A stretch of 33,292 nt of DNA from Candidatus Doudnabacteria bacterium (GCA_023245995.1 JAHFJH010000011.1:1-33292); one strand, 5' to 3'; shown: positions 21,275-29,178, numbered from the stretch's first letter. Numbers and translations: made by a program. Notes: generated by a model not told the origin, from the sequence alone.

Positions 21275-22007
21275 CCACCAAGCCTTAAGTTTACTTGTGG
21301 CAGTAATTTTACCTGCAGTTATTTATACTTTGGGTGTGCCGACGCCAAACTTTGGTTTATTAGTCTTGGCTTTTGTGGTTATAGTTTCTTTTGTACAGTT
21401 GTTTTCCATGCGCACTTTAGCCGATTTGCACGATGCTCGTTTATGGGCAATTGCCCGCAGTGTCCTGTGTTATACTGCTTGGTTTCTTTTGTTTTTCTTG
21501 CTTCCAAGCTCACACTTACAAATTTGGTACATGTTTATAAGCGTGCCAATTTTGTTTTTGGCAGAACGGGTGGTTGGTTACGCTGGTGAAACCATACTTA
21601 TTACACACACCATATTAACCAGTTTTGGACTTCTAATGGCAGCGAGTGGCGCAGAGTATTATTTTCATGCTGGTAGTACGGTTCTAACTTTGGCTGTATT
21701 TATAGTGCTCTTTGTCTTAACCCGCGCGACTTACGTTTTTGTGCCACAGACGTCTTCTATTAGACTTGCTAGCTCTCTGGTGGTTGCTTTGCTTGCAACC
21801 GAAATTCATACGGCTGTTCTTTTTTTGCCGTATCATTACACGGTACTTGGCTTTCTTACTTTTGCTGCATTTTACGTATTGTGGTTATGTACTTACTACT
21901 GGCAGTTTGGCGTGCTTACTCGTCAGCGTGTCGTGTTTTACGTTGGGCTTGTGTTAGCGCTTATTGCTATTTTACTGCTGGTCACACCGTGGCATATTGT
22001 GTCATAA
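21246..22007 (+). CDS. polytopic membrane protein downstream of lgt
   Basis: The product is 253 aa with about seven to eight hydrophobic helices and short loops. Noted features are a conserved-looking SMRTLADLHDARLWAIAR loop near 57-74 and ERVVGYAGE near 121. I do not recognise a family. It overlaps lgt by 29 bases, so it is translated from the same mRNA. The next gene (HtrA-like) follows 45 bases later. A role in envelope lipid or protein handling is only suggested by its neighbours. Confidence 0.75.
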   Translation: MTKQPNRLNNHQALSLLVAVILPAVIYTLGVPTPNFGLLVLAFVVIVSFVQLFSMRTLADLHDARLWAIARSVLCYTAWFLLFFLLPSSHLQIWYMFISVPILFLAERVVGYAGETILITHTILTSFGLLMAASGAEYYFHAGSTVLTLAVFIVLFVLTRATYVFVPQTSSIRLASSLVVALLATEIHTAVLFLPYHYTVLGFLTFAAFYVLWLCTYYWQFGVLTRQRVVFYVGLVLALIAILLLVTPWHIVS

Positions 22008-22052
22008 TATTAAATATATCTTTGCTAGTTATTAATTTTGTCTTATATTTAC

Positions 22053-23132
22053 ATGAAATTGATTGGCTCTAGAACATTTTTATTGGTCTTGTGTGCGGCA
22101 ATTGTTGCTTTTGTATTTAATTTATTTTTGGGAGATAGATTAGCTGCGCATTTTGCTACATGGTCTGTGGCGAAGAAATATCATTTAGTTGAGCCACGTG
22201 CGCCTTTAGTTATAAATACACGTGAAGAGGTGAGAGTAAATGAAGCAAATGATTTAGTTGCTGTAATAAATAAAAGTAAGGGTAAGGTCGTGGCTGTTGT
22301 TGACATGGGTTTGGGTGCACCAGCGCTTCGAGGCGCGGCCACCGCACTTTCAGCTGATGGGCTTTTTGTAACTAGTAAGCTTTCGCTTGAGGGCGTAAAA
22401 CAGGACAGCTTGGTGTTAGTGAGTGGAGACGGTCGTGCGCATAAAGTAACTAAGATTGTTTTTGACGGCGCAACCAATATAGCTTTGCTTAAAACAGATA
22501 TTACCGGACTTTCGGTAGCCTCATTTGCTAAGCGTGAAGATGTTCTGCCGGCAGAGCGAGTTATGTTGCTTGGTTCAACAACAAATGGCAATCCGTATTT
22601 TTTAGCTAGTTTTATTTCTAGTGGTGAGAGTTTGTCTGCTGGTGCTTGGTCATCAGAATTACCGTCACATAGTTTACCTATGCAGGCCGTTTCTGGAAGC
22701 GTGCCTGGGCAGGGGGTGTTTATGCTTTCGGGCGAACTTGCAGGTATGTGGGACGGCAACAGCGTAGTTCCTGCAAGTGTTATAGCTGAAGCTGTTGGAA
22801 GCTACTTAAGTTCAGGTGGGGTCATTGCAAGGCCATACTTTGGTTTTGCATATACATATATACCTGCATCGTTTGCAACTAATGGTAGTCAGACCGCAGG
22901 ATTTTTGGTAACAAAGCTAATAAATAAAACTGCGCCAACAACAAATTCTCCAGCAGCTGTCGCTGGTCTTGTAGTGGGTGATATTATAAGAAAAGTTGCC
23001 GGACAGGATGTTGCAAGCTCTCCAACGCCGGATATTTTGTTAACGGGCGCATCGGTAAATAAGAGCATTTCTTTTGAGATAGTCAGAAACGGTAAAAGTC
23101 TAGTTATTAATATTACTCCTATACAACAGTAA
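22053..23132 (+). CDS. HtrA-like trypsin-fold/PDZ protein without catalytic triad
   Basis: The product is 359 aa. One N-terminal membrane helix (about 5-26) is followed by a trypsin-like region (about 60-245) and a PDZ domain (about 262-356, with AAVAGLVVGDIIRKVAGQDV). The places of the triad are changed: the His region TNxHV reads FVTSKLSL (105-112), the Asp region reads ATNIALLKTD (Asn142), and the GNSGGP loop reads SGSVPGQGVF (214-223). So it is probably a non-proteolytic binding or scaffold protein. ATG 22053 gives the normal short cytoplasmic N-terminus; a start at 22038 is possible. No SD. Confidence 0.8.
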   Translation: MKLIGSRTFLLVLCAAIVAFVFNLFLGDRLAAHFATWSVAKKYHLVEPRAPLVINTREEVRVNEANDLVAVINKSKGKVVAVVDMGLGAPALRGAATALSADGLFVTSKLSLEGVKQDSLVLVSGDGRAHKVTKIVFDGATNIALLKTDITGLSVASFAKREDVLPAERVMLLGSTTNGNPYFLASFISSGESLSAGAWSSELPSHSLPMQAVSGSVPGQGVFMLSGELAGMWDGNSVVPASVIAEAVGSYLSSGGVIARPYFGFAYTYIPASFATNGSQTAGFLVTKLINKTAPTTNSPAAVAGLVVGDIIRKVAGQDVASSPTPDILLTGASVNKSISFEIVRNGKSLVINITPIQQ

Positions 23133-23183
23133 TCTGGCTTACAAATAAGCCATAAATTAGTAGCTTTAGGCCTTTGTATATAA

Positions 23184-23212
23184 TTGACAAAGGTATATTT
23201 TTATGTTACTAT
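23184..23212 (+). promoter_or_regulatory. promoter of the sortase gene
   Basis: A consensus -35 TTGACA (23184-23189) and a -10 TACTAT (23207-23212) are 17 bases apart. The -35 lies in the right arm of a hairpin CCTTTGT/ACAAAGG. A second hairpin, TGGCTTA/TAAGCCA (23136-23153), follows the stop of the HtrA-like gene and may act as its terminator. Confidence 0.65.
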
Positions 23213-23242
23213 ATTGTTTAAGTTAAAGTTTGCTATTTTGCT

Positions 23243-24664
23243 ATGCAAGACGAGAATTTTACAAAATATTACCCAGCAGCAAGCGATGAAATGGTGCATA
23301 TGCTAGGTTTAACTGTACCTAAGCCACCACAGGATAGTCTACCTAAACAGACTACCGAAGAAGTCTCGGCGTCTTTGGAAATTCCTAAGCCCGCCGAGTA
23401 TGAGTCTTTACCTATAACTTCTTCTTCTGAACCTGCCACTAACGAGGTTGATGCAGATAATAGTATTTTAAAAAATATTCCTTCATTGCAAGAGAAAGCT
23501 CCGGCGCTCGTGCAAGTAGGAAAGATTTTACTTGCTGTACTTCCATATGTAGTCGTGTTCGCCATTGGTGCTATTGTGTACTATGCATTTTTGGCAAATC
23601 CTGCAAATAGGCCACAGTTTTTTCAAAGTTTTGCCAAGAAAGAACCCGACCCAATTGTCACAAAGCAAAAAACATTTGCAACCTTGCAAAAAAATAACCA
23701 AGGCGATTTTGTCGCGTGGATAAACAGCTATTACTACACTGTCACAGACGCAAGTCTTGTTGGCATGAATTATGTAGCGCCCAACAAATTAACAAATTTT
23801 GAAAACTATTTGTTAAAGATAAACCCAAAGACAAATGACGTCATGCACACAGGTAAAACTGACGCAGAGAATGTTTTGGCTGGAATAGATCCTGCTACTG
23901 GAACAAGTCTTGCTGACTGGCAACGCGATATAGTTGCACAGTATTTTGACTCTGCTGCCATTACTCAGCGTTTTGGCGGTGTTGTGGCTCCTGCGACTGT
24001 TTTACCAACTGTTGCAGGAACTCGTACTGTACTTATGCCACGTGGAGAGCCGGCAGATAGTGTATCTGCACAAACTATTGCAGTTGCCACCCTAACTCCA
24101 ACGCCAACTCCTGTGCCAACCAAGACACCTGTAGTAGCTGTTCCCGTAGTTGTTCCGACAGTTCGTCCTACAACTCAAAATCCTAGTAATTGTTCCGATA
24201 ATACTTTACAAATAAATACGAGCATTCCGGGACGTTTGGAAGTGCCGTCTATTGGTGTGAATGTACCAATTATTTGGAGTACCTCCACCAATAATTTTGA
24301 TGCAGATTTAAAAACTGGAGTTGTTCATTATCCATGTACACCATTGCCTGGTGATGTTGGAACGAGCTATATTTCTGGTCACTCCAGCAACTATGCTTGG
24401 GTGCATGCAGATTACAACAAAGTTTTTGCTCGCATAAATGAGCTTGCTAATGGCACAACTTTCAAAATTACTGTTGTAGGTAAGGACGGTAAAGATATAC
24501 GTTTGTTTTATGTTGTACAAGAGCAAAAAGTTTTTGAACCGAGCGATCAGGCGCAGTTTATAAACACCGCCCAGTCGCGTGTCGCACTTTCTACTTGCTG
24601 GCCTATTAACAGTACCAAACAACGTCGTGTTGCCTATGGTGTGTTAAACCGAACTGAGCGCTAG
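23243..24664 (+). CDS. membrane-anchored sortase
   Basis: The product is 473 aa, long for a sortase. A cytoplasmic, Glu/Pro/Ser-rich ~85 residues is followed by one membrane helix (about 92-116), an extracellular helical part, a linker LTPTPTPVPTKTP (about 280-310) and the C-terminal sortase barrel. The catalytic residues are visible: His380 in ISGHSSNY, Cys452 in LSTCWP and Arg461/462 in KQRRVAYG. The domain would join surface proteins to the wall or to each other by transpeptidation. No LPxTG-type signal is evident in the other exported proteins of the window, so the substrate is elsewhere or has an unusual signal. Confidence 0.9.
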   Translation: MQDENFTKYYPAASDEMVHMLGLTVPKPPQDSLPKQTTEEVSASLEIPKPAEYESLPITSSSEPATNEVDADNSILKNIPSLQEKAPALVQVGKILLAVLPYVVVFAIGAIVYYAFLANPANRPQFFQSFAKKEPDPIVTKQKTFATLQKNNQGDFVAWINSYYYTVTDASLVGMNYVAPNKLTNFENYLLKINPKTNDVMHTGKTDAENVLAGIDPATGTSLADWQRDIVAQYFDSAAITQRFGGVVAPATVLPTVAGTRTVLMPRGEPADSVSAQTIAVATLTPTPTPVPTKTPVVAVPVVVPTVRPTTQNPSNCSDNTLQINTSIPGRLEVPSIGVNVPIIWSTSTNNFDADLKTGVVHYPCTPLPGDVGTSYISGHSSNYAWVHADYNKVFARINELANGTTFKITVVGKDGKDIRLFYVVQEQKVFEPSDQAQFINTAQSRVALSTCWPINSTKQRRVAYGVLNRTER

Positions 24665-24722
24665 GAATATAGGGTAAAGTGCAGTAGATAGAAAAATAAA
24701 TATTGCCCAGACTTAACATCTT

Positions 24723-24768
24723 GGCGCGTGCGTGAATGAATGTTTTGAATGCATTTAGGCACGCGTCC
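24723..24768 (+). other. imperfect hairpin after the sortase gene
   Basis: CGCGTGC on the left pairs with GCACGCG on the right, with more pairing towards AATG/CATT and two mismatches. It is the first structure in the 312-base gap after the sortase gene and may be its terminator, although no T run follows. Confidence 0.4.
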
Positions 24769-24858
24769 GGTAAATTATTAGCGTTAGCTGGTGCCATACA
24801 GTGTGGCCACCAATTATCGTTTACAAATTTTTGCCGAGCGTTGTTCTTTCACAACTCG

Positions 24859-24924
24859 TTTGTCATTGCGAAGAGGCTTTGTAGTGAGTCTAGTTTTACT
24901 ACAAGCGTCATTCGCAATGACAAA
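24859..24924. repeat. 66-bp MITE-like palindromic element
   Basis: The 14-bp terminal inverted repeats TTTGTCATTGCGAA and TTCGCAATGACAAA enclose a second stem TTTGTAGT/ACTACAA. The terminal string GTCATTGCGA is like that of palindromic repeats I know from other bacterial genomes. It sits in the gap before the exported-protein gene. Confidence 0.75.
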
Positions 24925-24932
24925 TATTTTCT

Positions 24933-24957
24933 CGGCGGATGTGTAAACATACCGCCG
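24933..24957 (+). promoter_or_regulatory. leader hairpin before the 503-aa exported protein
   Basis: CGGCGG (24933-24938) and CCGCCG (24952-24957) form a GC-rich stem, with TGT/ACA pairing in the loop. The SD of the next gene begins 9 bases later. Confidence 0.5.
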
Positions 24958-24976
24958 TTGCTCAAGGGAGGGCAAC

Positions 24977-26488
24977 ATGAAAACTTATTGCAGTTTGGTT
25001 CGCGAAAAACAGATCGTCCGTTTGCTGACGCTGCTCGCGTTGCTGGCAATCGCTTTGGTCGTGTTAATTTCACCCGCACACGCGCAAGTCAAATCGGCGC
25101 AGGTCACGGTGTTGCTTGAAACATCTGGCTGTCAGGAAAATGTAAAAAACCTGATGGCACAACGATTGGCCGACGAATGGGGCGTGACTGTTAGCGCCTC
25201 AACAGAAAATACGGTTGCTAGGTCAGTCTTGCGGCTCAAATGCGGACAACTGCTAGTTGAATCGCAAAAACCTAAGCAACCCTCCATTGGCCAGCAAGCT
25301 GCCGCTGTTGGGATTTCAGCCGGCGTGCAAGCGGCAGGTAATGCAGTTTCTGGTGCGGCATACCGCCATGGTGGAACAGTTGCAGGTACTGCTGCAGGGG
25401 CTGCAACCCAAGGTGCGGCCAATGCAGCAAGCCAAAAAGCTCAACGCGATATTTATTACAAGTCGACCCGTAGAGATATGGATCAGCTTGTGGGATATGA
25501 GGTTTGCGTTGGGCTTGCATGCAAGGGTGTGCCGGCTAATTTATACATGAGTGTGCAAAATGCTACCGATGGCACAGGCCAGTGGCATCAGTACACTCTG
25601 CTCAGGTACGGCAACGATAAAGATGAAAAAAAGTTGCTAAATCCTGAAACTCCGATTTTTCTTGGCGAAGGTCAGTTTCAAACACCGCCGTTAGAGGCGG
25701 TGCAGGAAGCGCTGTTTGGTCTCTTGATTACAGAAGCAAGCGGGGCAAAACGACTCCAAGGTGCAAAGGAGCTGGCGGCGCTGCGCGACGCAGTGCTGGC
25801 GGTTCCAAAAGCACCATCAACATTGCCGGCGGTTACAACTCCAGCCGCTGCCGATGCCTCACAAGCACCGGCAGTGAAAATGGAAAAACACCCAGGTCAG
25901 GTGTGGAATAAACGCACACAAACTTGGGAGCCAATTGGCGGCATAACTGGCCAACTGCCTAACGAGCGGCCACGCTCTGTGGCGGCGCAAACCGCAGAAG
26001 TGCAGCAATTGCGCGAGCAAGTTGCTGTAATGCAAAAACAGCTTGAGGAAATGCGCGCAGCAGGCGCACTTCCCAAGCAGGCACCAACCCCAAAGCCTAA
26101 ACCAACTGCAACACCTGCTGCTGAAGGTGTTGCTCCAACCCAGCAAGACCCAGTTCCGGCAGTTGGAGTTGCATACGATTGCAGCCTCGTTGCTGGCAAG
26201 CTGCTCACGCTTCGGTTTACCAAGACCTACAAGCGCAAGGACACAGGCCAAGAGGTGCGTGAGTTCCAATTGTGGGCAGCCACAATGGGACTTATTCATC
26301 TTGATCCAAAGATAGATATTCCTGGTCTTTTTGGGGAAAAGACTGAAGCAGCAGCAAAACAGCTTCAGCGCTGCCGTGAACTCGAGCAAACAGGAGAGTT
26401 GGACTTGCCAACCATTAAGTTGTTTGGCGGGTTAACTGCCCCAAAACCAGTTGCAACAAAGCGGTCGGTGAAAAAGAAAACAGAGTAG
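24977..26488 (+). CDS. exported protein with Gly/Ala zipper, coiled coil and VWN motif
   Basis: The product is 503 aa. Residues 1-36 form a signal peptide (cleavage AHA-QV). A Gly/Ala-rich segment (about 102-152) looks like a glycine zipper that could insert in a membrane. Then come PGQVWNKRTQTWEPIGG (306-322), a coiled coil (341-360), a Pro-rich linker and a C-terminal domain (about 395-480, LFGEKTEAAAKQLQR) that weakly recalls a peptidoglycan-binding fold. The base composition is richer in GC than its neighbours, and it has a strong SD (GGGAGGG), so it may be an acquired gene. The VWN motif recurs in the next gene. Function unknown. Confidence 0.75.
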   Translation: MKTYCSLVREKQIVRLLTLLALLAIALVVLISPAHAQVKSAQVTVLLETSGCQENVKNLMAQRLADEWGVTVSASTENTVARSVLRLKCGQLLVESQKPKQPSIGQQAAAVGISAGVQAAGNAVSGAAYRHGGTVAGTAAGAATQGAANAASQKAQRDIYYKSTRRDMDQLVGYEVCVGLACKGVPANLYMSVQNATDGTGQWHQYTLLRYGNDKDEKKLLNPETPIFLGEGQFQTPPLEAVQEALFGLLITEASGAKRLQGAKELAALRDAVLAVPKAPSTLPAVTTPAAADASQAPAVKMEKHPGQVWNKRTQTWEPIGGITGQLPNERPRSVAAQTAEVQQLREQVAVMQKQLEEMRAAGALPKQAPTPKPKPTATPAAEGVAPTQQDPVPAVGVAYDCSLVAGKLLTLRFTKTYKRKDTGQEVREFQLWAATMGLIHLDPKIDIPGLFGEKTEAAAKQLQRCRELEQTGELDLPTIKLFGGLTAPKPVATKRSVKKKTE

Positions 26489-26504
26489 AGTAAGGAGGAA
26501 GCCG

Positions 26505-26530
26505 TAGGTTTTGAAAGGAGGCAAAACCTA
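26505..26530 (+). other. hairpin presenting an SD-like loop
   Basis: TAGGTTTTG (26505-26513) and CAAAACCTA (26522-26530) form a perfect 9-bp stem with AAAGGAGG in the loop. GCC/GGC extend the stem beyond a G-G mismatch. A second AAGGAGG lies just before it (26492-26498), and a two-codon ORF (ATG TGT TAG) lies just after. Confidence 0.7.
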
Positions 26531-26551
26531 GGGCAATGTGTTAGTTTTTGC

Positions 26552-26605
26552 AAAGCGCAAGGAAATAGGCTTCTCAGCCACTATTTTCCTTGCGCTTTTT
26601 GTTTG
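26552..26605 (+). terminator. strong intrinsic terminator after the 503-aa exported protein gene
   Basis: The arms AAAGCGCAAGGAAATAG and CTATTTTCCTTGCGCTTT pair with one bulged T, with an inner GGC/GCC pair around a short loop. TTTTTG follows. Confidence 0.88.
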
Positions 26606-26663
26606 GTTTTAAATTTATAAGCACGTATGATGTATACTGTATATAAGAAGTAACATATGTTCT

Positions 26664-27812
26664 ATGTTTCGTGATTATTTCAAATTTGGTGCTCAAGCCC
26701 ATAAAGAAGATAAGAAAAACAAGCCAGATAAACAGCCAGATCTTGGCCGAAGAAAAGCGCTTAAGATTTTAGCAGTTGGTGCGGGGGCACTGGCTGGAGA
26801 GTTAATGGTGCCACAAGCCGTGCGTGCGGAGCTGGACAAGAAGCAAAATCCAGAAACAGGTAAGGAGCAGGCAGGGCCAATAGCAGTTGGCGTGGAAATA
26901 CAAGGAGCAACAATAAATACTGGTGTTATAAAGTGGGAGGTGCAAAGTTTTGTCGGGCAGTGGGCAGATGCGAATAAGCGTGTTCCAAAGAAGGAACTGC
27001 CAACTTTGTACTTAGATTTTACTGCACTGCAAATTCAAGAGCATATTTCTCCAAGTGCACAAGCCGCAAGACAGAGTGAAGATAATGCAATTGCACAGGA
27101 AGGCGAAGCGATTGTTTTACAAACTGAGAGATCTGCTGGCATTTCTACAAATACAACTGCAGGAAGAATGGCAGATTTAGGCATGCGTATATTTAAGGGC
27201 GCAGCAGAAAAAAAAGCAAAAGAACAAGCGCATAAAGTTGTAGGCCAAGTTAAGGGCATTGCCACGCTTATGTATACAGCGTCTGAAAATAAAACGGCTG
27301 AGCAAAAGCCGGCTGGTGCGGTGTTCGACTATGTTCATGAAGGGCAGGAGTTTGTTTTTACTGGTTTGCATGCTGCGGGTATATCTTTGCCGTTACGTAA
27401 GAAGGCCAAGTTTGTTGGTTTCCCTGGTAGCAATGAAATGAAAGACTTTTTAGCTGAAGTTTTGGTTTCTGAAAGTATAGCGCAGGCCAAAGAGGCGCAG
27501 GGTCGTACTATTGCACTTGCCGAAAATTTGGTCAACTTAGCAAACAACGCTACAGATATAAGAAAAGTTAGGCCAAAACCTGGTGCTCCGGAAGTTCAGC
27601 CAGTGGCCGCCAGTGAAAAAACAGGAAAACGCGAAGGGTATGTTTGGAATGTTCGTCTGCAAAAGTATGTGCCAGTTGGGGGTGAGCAAGAAAGCAAGCC
27701 AGTAGTTGCGGAGCAGGCTCCAGCGGTAGTAAAAAGTGCTCCAAAAGTAAAGCCAGCGGAAGATCCACTTCAGGCAAAACTTAGGGAACGCTTGGCCAGA
27801 AGAAAAAAGTAG
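26664..27812 (+). CDS. exported protein with Tat-like signal and VWN motif
   Basis: The product is 382 aa. A polar, Lys-rich first 28 residues lead to GRRKALKILAVGAGALAG (Arg29, Arg30), a twin-arginine-like signal with a probable cleavage after VRA (about 55). The mature part is Ala/Lys/Gln-rich, largely helical, with no Cys. Near the C-terminus is GYVWNVRLQKYVPVGG (325-340), alike in pattern to residues 306-322 of the preceding exported protein, followed by a basic tail. TATACT at 26633-26638, no SD. Function unknown. The pairing of the two genes suggests that they act together. No tat genes are in the window. Confidence 0.7.
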   Translation: MFRDYFKFGAQAHKEDKKNKPDKQPDLGRRKALKILAVGAGALAGELMVPQAVRAELDKKQNPETGKEQAGPIAVGVEIQGATINTGVIKWEVQSFVGQWADANKRVPKKELPTLYLDFTALQIQEHISPSAQAARQSEDNAIAQEGEAIVLQTERSAGISTNTTAGRMADLGMRIFKGAAEKKAKEQAHKVVGQVKGIATLMYTASENKTAEQKPAGAVFDYVHEGQEFVFTGLHAAGISLPLRKKAKFVGFPGSNEMKDFLAEVLVSESIAQAKEAQGRTIALAENLVNLANNATDIRKVRPKPGAPEVQPVAASEKTGKREGYVWNVRLQKYVPVGGEQESKPVVAEQAPAVVKSAPKVKPAEDPLQAKLRERLARRKK

Positions 27813-27830
27813 TTATTATTTGGTAATAAA

Positions 27831-27858
27831 TTGACTTTGCTTTTTTTGGTGCTATAGT
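27831..27858 (+). promoter_or_regulatory. promoter of the epimerase gene
   Basis: TTGACT (27831-27836) and TATAGT (27853-27858), 16 bases apart. A hairpin follows in the leader. Confidence 0.6.
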
Positions 27859-27885
27859 AGAAAAGTAAGGTTTCACAAACATAAA

Positions 27886-27920
27886 AAAACAAACCAAAAA
27901 TATTTTCGGTTTGTTTTATT
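27886..27920 (+). terminator. leader hairpin or attenuator before the epimerase gene
   Basis: AAAACAAACC (27886-27895) and GGTTTGTTTT (27908-27917) form a perfect 10-bp stem that ends in a T run, between the promoter and the start codon. It looks like an intrinsic terminator in the leader; if it works, expression needs readthrough. Confidence 0.6.
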
Positions 27921-27935
27921 ATTATCTTGTTTTTT

Positions 27936-29093
27936 ATGGGTATGGACGAGGAACATTTACTTGAACTTATAGCTGAGGCGCAAAAGCGCGGGGGTGGTAT
28001 TTTGCTTAATGTAGGCGACTCTCCGCAAGCGGTTGTGTTAAGTGTTGCAGCCTACACGGAACTTTTGGCCGGTAAGCCCAGCGCGTTGCTTACTGGCAAT
28101 AGTGCGCCAAGCGAAACCGTCATAACTACCCCAAAGACGCTCTTAATTACCGGTGGTGCAGGTTACGTTGGTGCTCATGTCGCGCGTGAGGCTTTAGCTT
28201 GTGGGTATAAAGTTGTGGTGCTGGACAATTTATTTTCTGGAAAAAAAGAGTATGTCCCTGCTGAGGCAATATTTATAGAAGGGGACGTTCGTGACATAAA
28301 TTTGTTGCGCGAAATTTTTGCAACTCACGCAATAAATGCAGTGGTCCACTTAGCCGCGCTTTTGGAAGTTGGAGAGTCGGTTGAAAAACCAATTGAATAT
28401 TTTGAGACAAACACTATAGCAACTTCACGTCTACTGTTGGCCATGAAGGAGGCAGGGGTTGGTCGGCTTATTTTTTCTTCTACTGCCGCGGTTTATAAAT
28501 CACACGATAAATCTTTACTTAACGAAAAGGCAGAACGCAAGCCTACAAATCCTTACGGGGAAAGCAAACTTATGGCGGAGCGAATTATTGCCTATTATTG
28601 CATGTACGCTGGTATGCAGGCGACTGTGCTAAGGTTTTTTAATGTCGCAGGTAGCCTTGTGGAGTGGGGAATTTTTGACACACATAAAGCTGCGCACTTA
28701 ATTCCTGTTGTGCTGGACGTTGCCAAAGGAAACCTTGCAATTTTGACAGTTAATGGGGGTGATTGGGAAACTGCGGATAAGACTTGCGTGAGAGATTATG
28801 TGCATGCACACGACGTAGCAAGGGCGCACATGGCAGTTTTGGATAAGGCGAAGCACACTGGTTTTCGAGCGTACAATGTAGGCAACGGCCATGGTTTTAG
28901 CGTAAATGATGTGGTACAAACAGCAACCGAAGTAACTGGACGCATGATTCCTATGCAAGTTGGTCCGCGCAGGGCAGGTGATAGCGCTGAACTTGTAGCA
29001 GATGTTTCTTTAATTTTTAAAGAGCTCGGGTTTAAAGCGCAGTACAGTTTGGAAGATATTATTAAATCTGCTTGGCAAGCGCCGAGTGCTTAG
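27936..29093 (+). CDS. UDP-sugar 4-epimerase-like protein with Phd/YefM-like N-terminal domain
   Basis: The product is 385 aa. Residues 1-47 (LLELIAEAQKRGGGILLNVG then DSPQAVVLSVAAYTELLAGK) resemble the Phd/YefM antitoxin fold, where a strand-turn-strand is followed by AVLxSxxxYxxL. A linker follows, then a complete extended SDR domain: NAD site TGGAGYVG (72-79), FSSTAAVY (Ser/Thr 181-183) and YGESK (Tyr207, Lys211), the layout of GalE. It should interconvert UDP-glucose and UDP-galactose or N-acetyl forms. Typical GalE is ~330 aa, so the N-terminus is extra. ATG 27936 or 27942 both keep it. The product may feed the glycosyltransferases of the window. Confidence 0.87.
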   Translation: MGMDEEHLLELIAEAQKRGGGILLNVGDSPQAVVLSVAAYTELLAGKPSALLTGNSAPSETVITTPKTLLITGGAGYVGAHVAREALACGYKVVVLDNLFSGKKEYVPAEAIFIEGDVRDINLLREIFATHAINAVVHLAALLEVGESVEKPIEYFETNTIATSRLLLAMKEAGVGRLIFSSTAAVYKSHDKSLLNEKAERKPTNPYGESKLMAERIIAYYCMYAGMQATVLRFFNVAGSLVEWGIFDTHKAAHLIPVVLDVAKGNLAILTVNGGDWETADKTCVRDYVHAHDVARAHMAVLDKAKHTGFRAYNVGNGHGFSVNDVVQTATEVTGRMIPMQVGPRRAGDSAELVADVSLIFKELGFKAQYSLEDIIKSAWQAPSA

Positions 29094-29106
29094 AACAACC
29101 ATCAAT

Positions 29107-29147
29107 AAGGAGGACAGGGCATGAACGCGCGAGTTAGTATCCGCTAG
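29107..29147 (+). other. SD plus 8-codon mini-ORF
   Basis: AAGGAGGA (29107-29114) lies 6 bases before ATG 29121, which opens the eight-residue frame MNARVSIR and a TAG stop. The leader string CAATAAGGAG is the same as that of the 64-aa gene at 2090. It may be a leader peptide, a decayed gene start or a chance ORF. Confidence 0.4.
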
Positions 29148-29178
29148 ACTTTAAATAAAATACACAACAAGACAGTGC

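Noticed and set aside
24977-26488. Sortase substrate with LPxTG-type end.
   Set aside because: The C-terminus is basic and lacks an LPxTG motif and a terminal hydrophobic helix.
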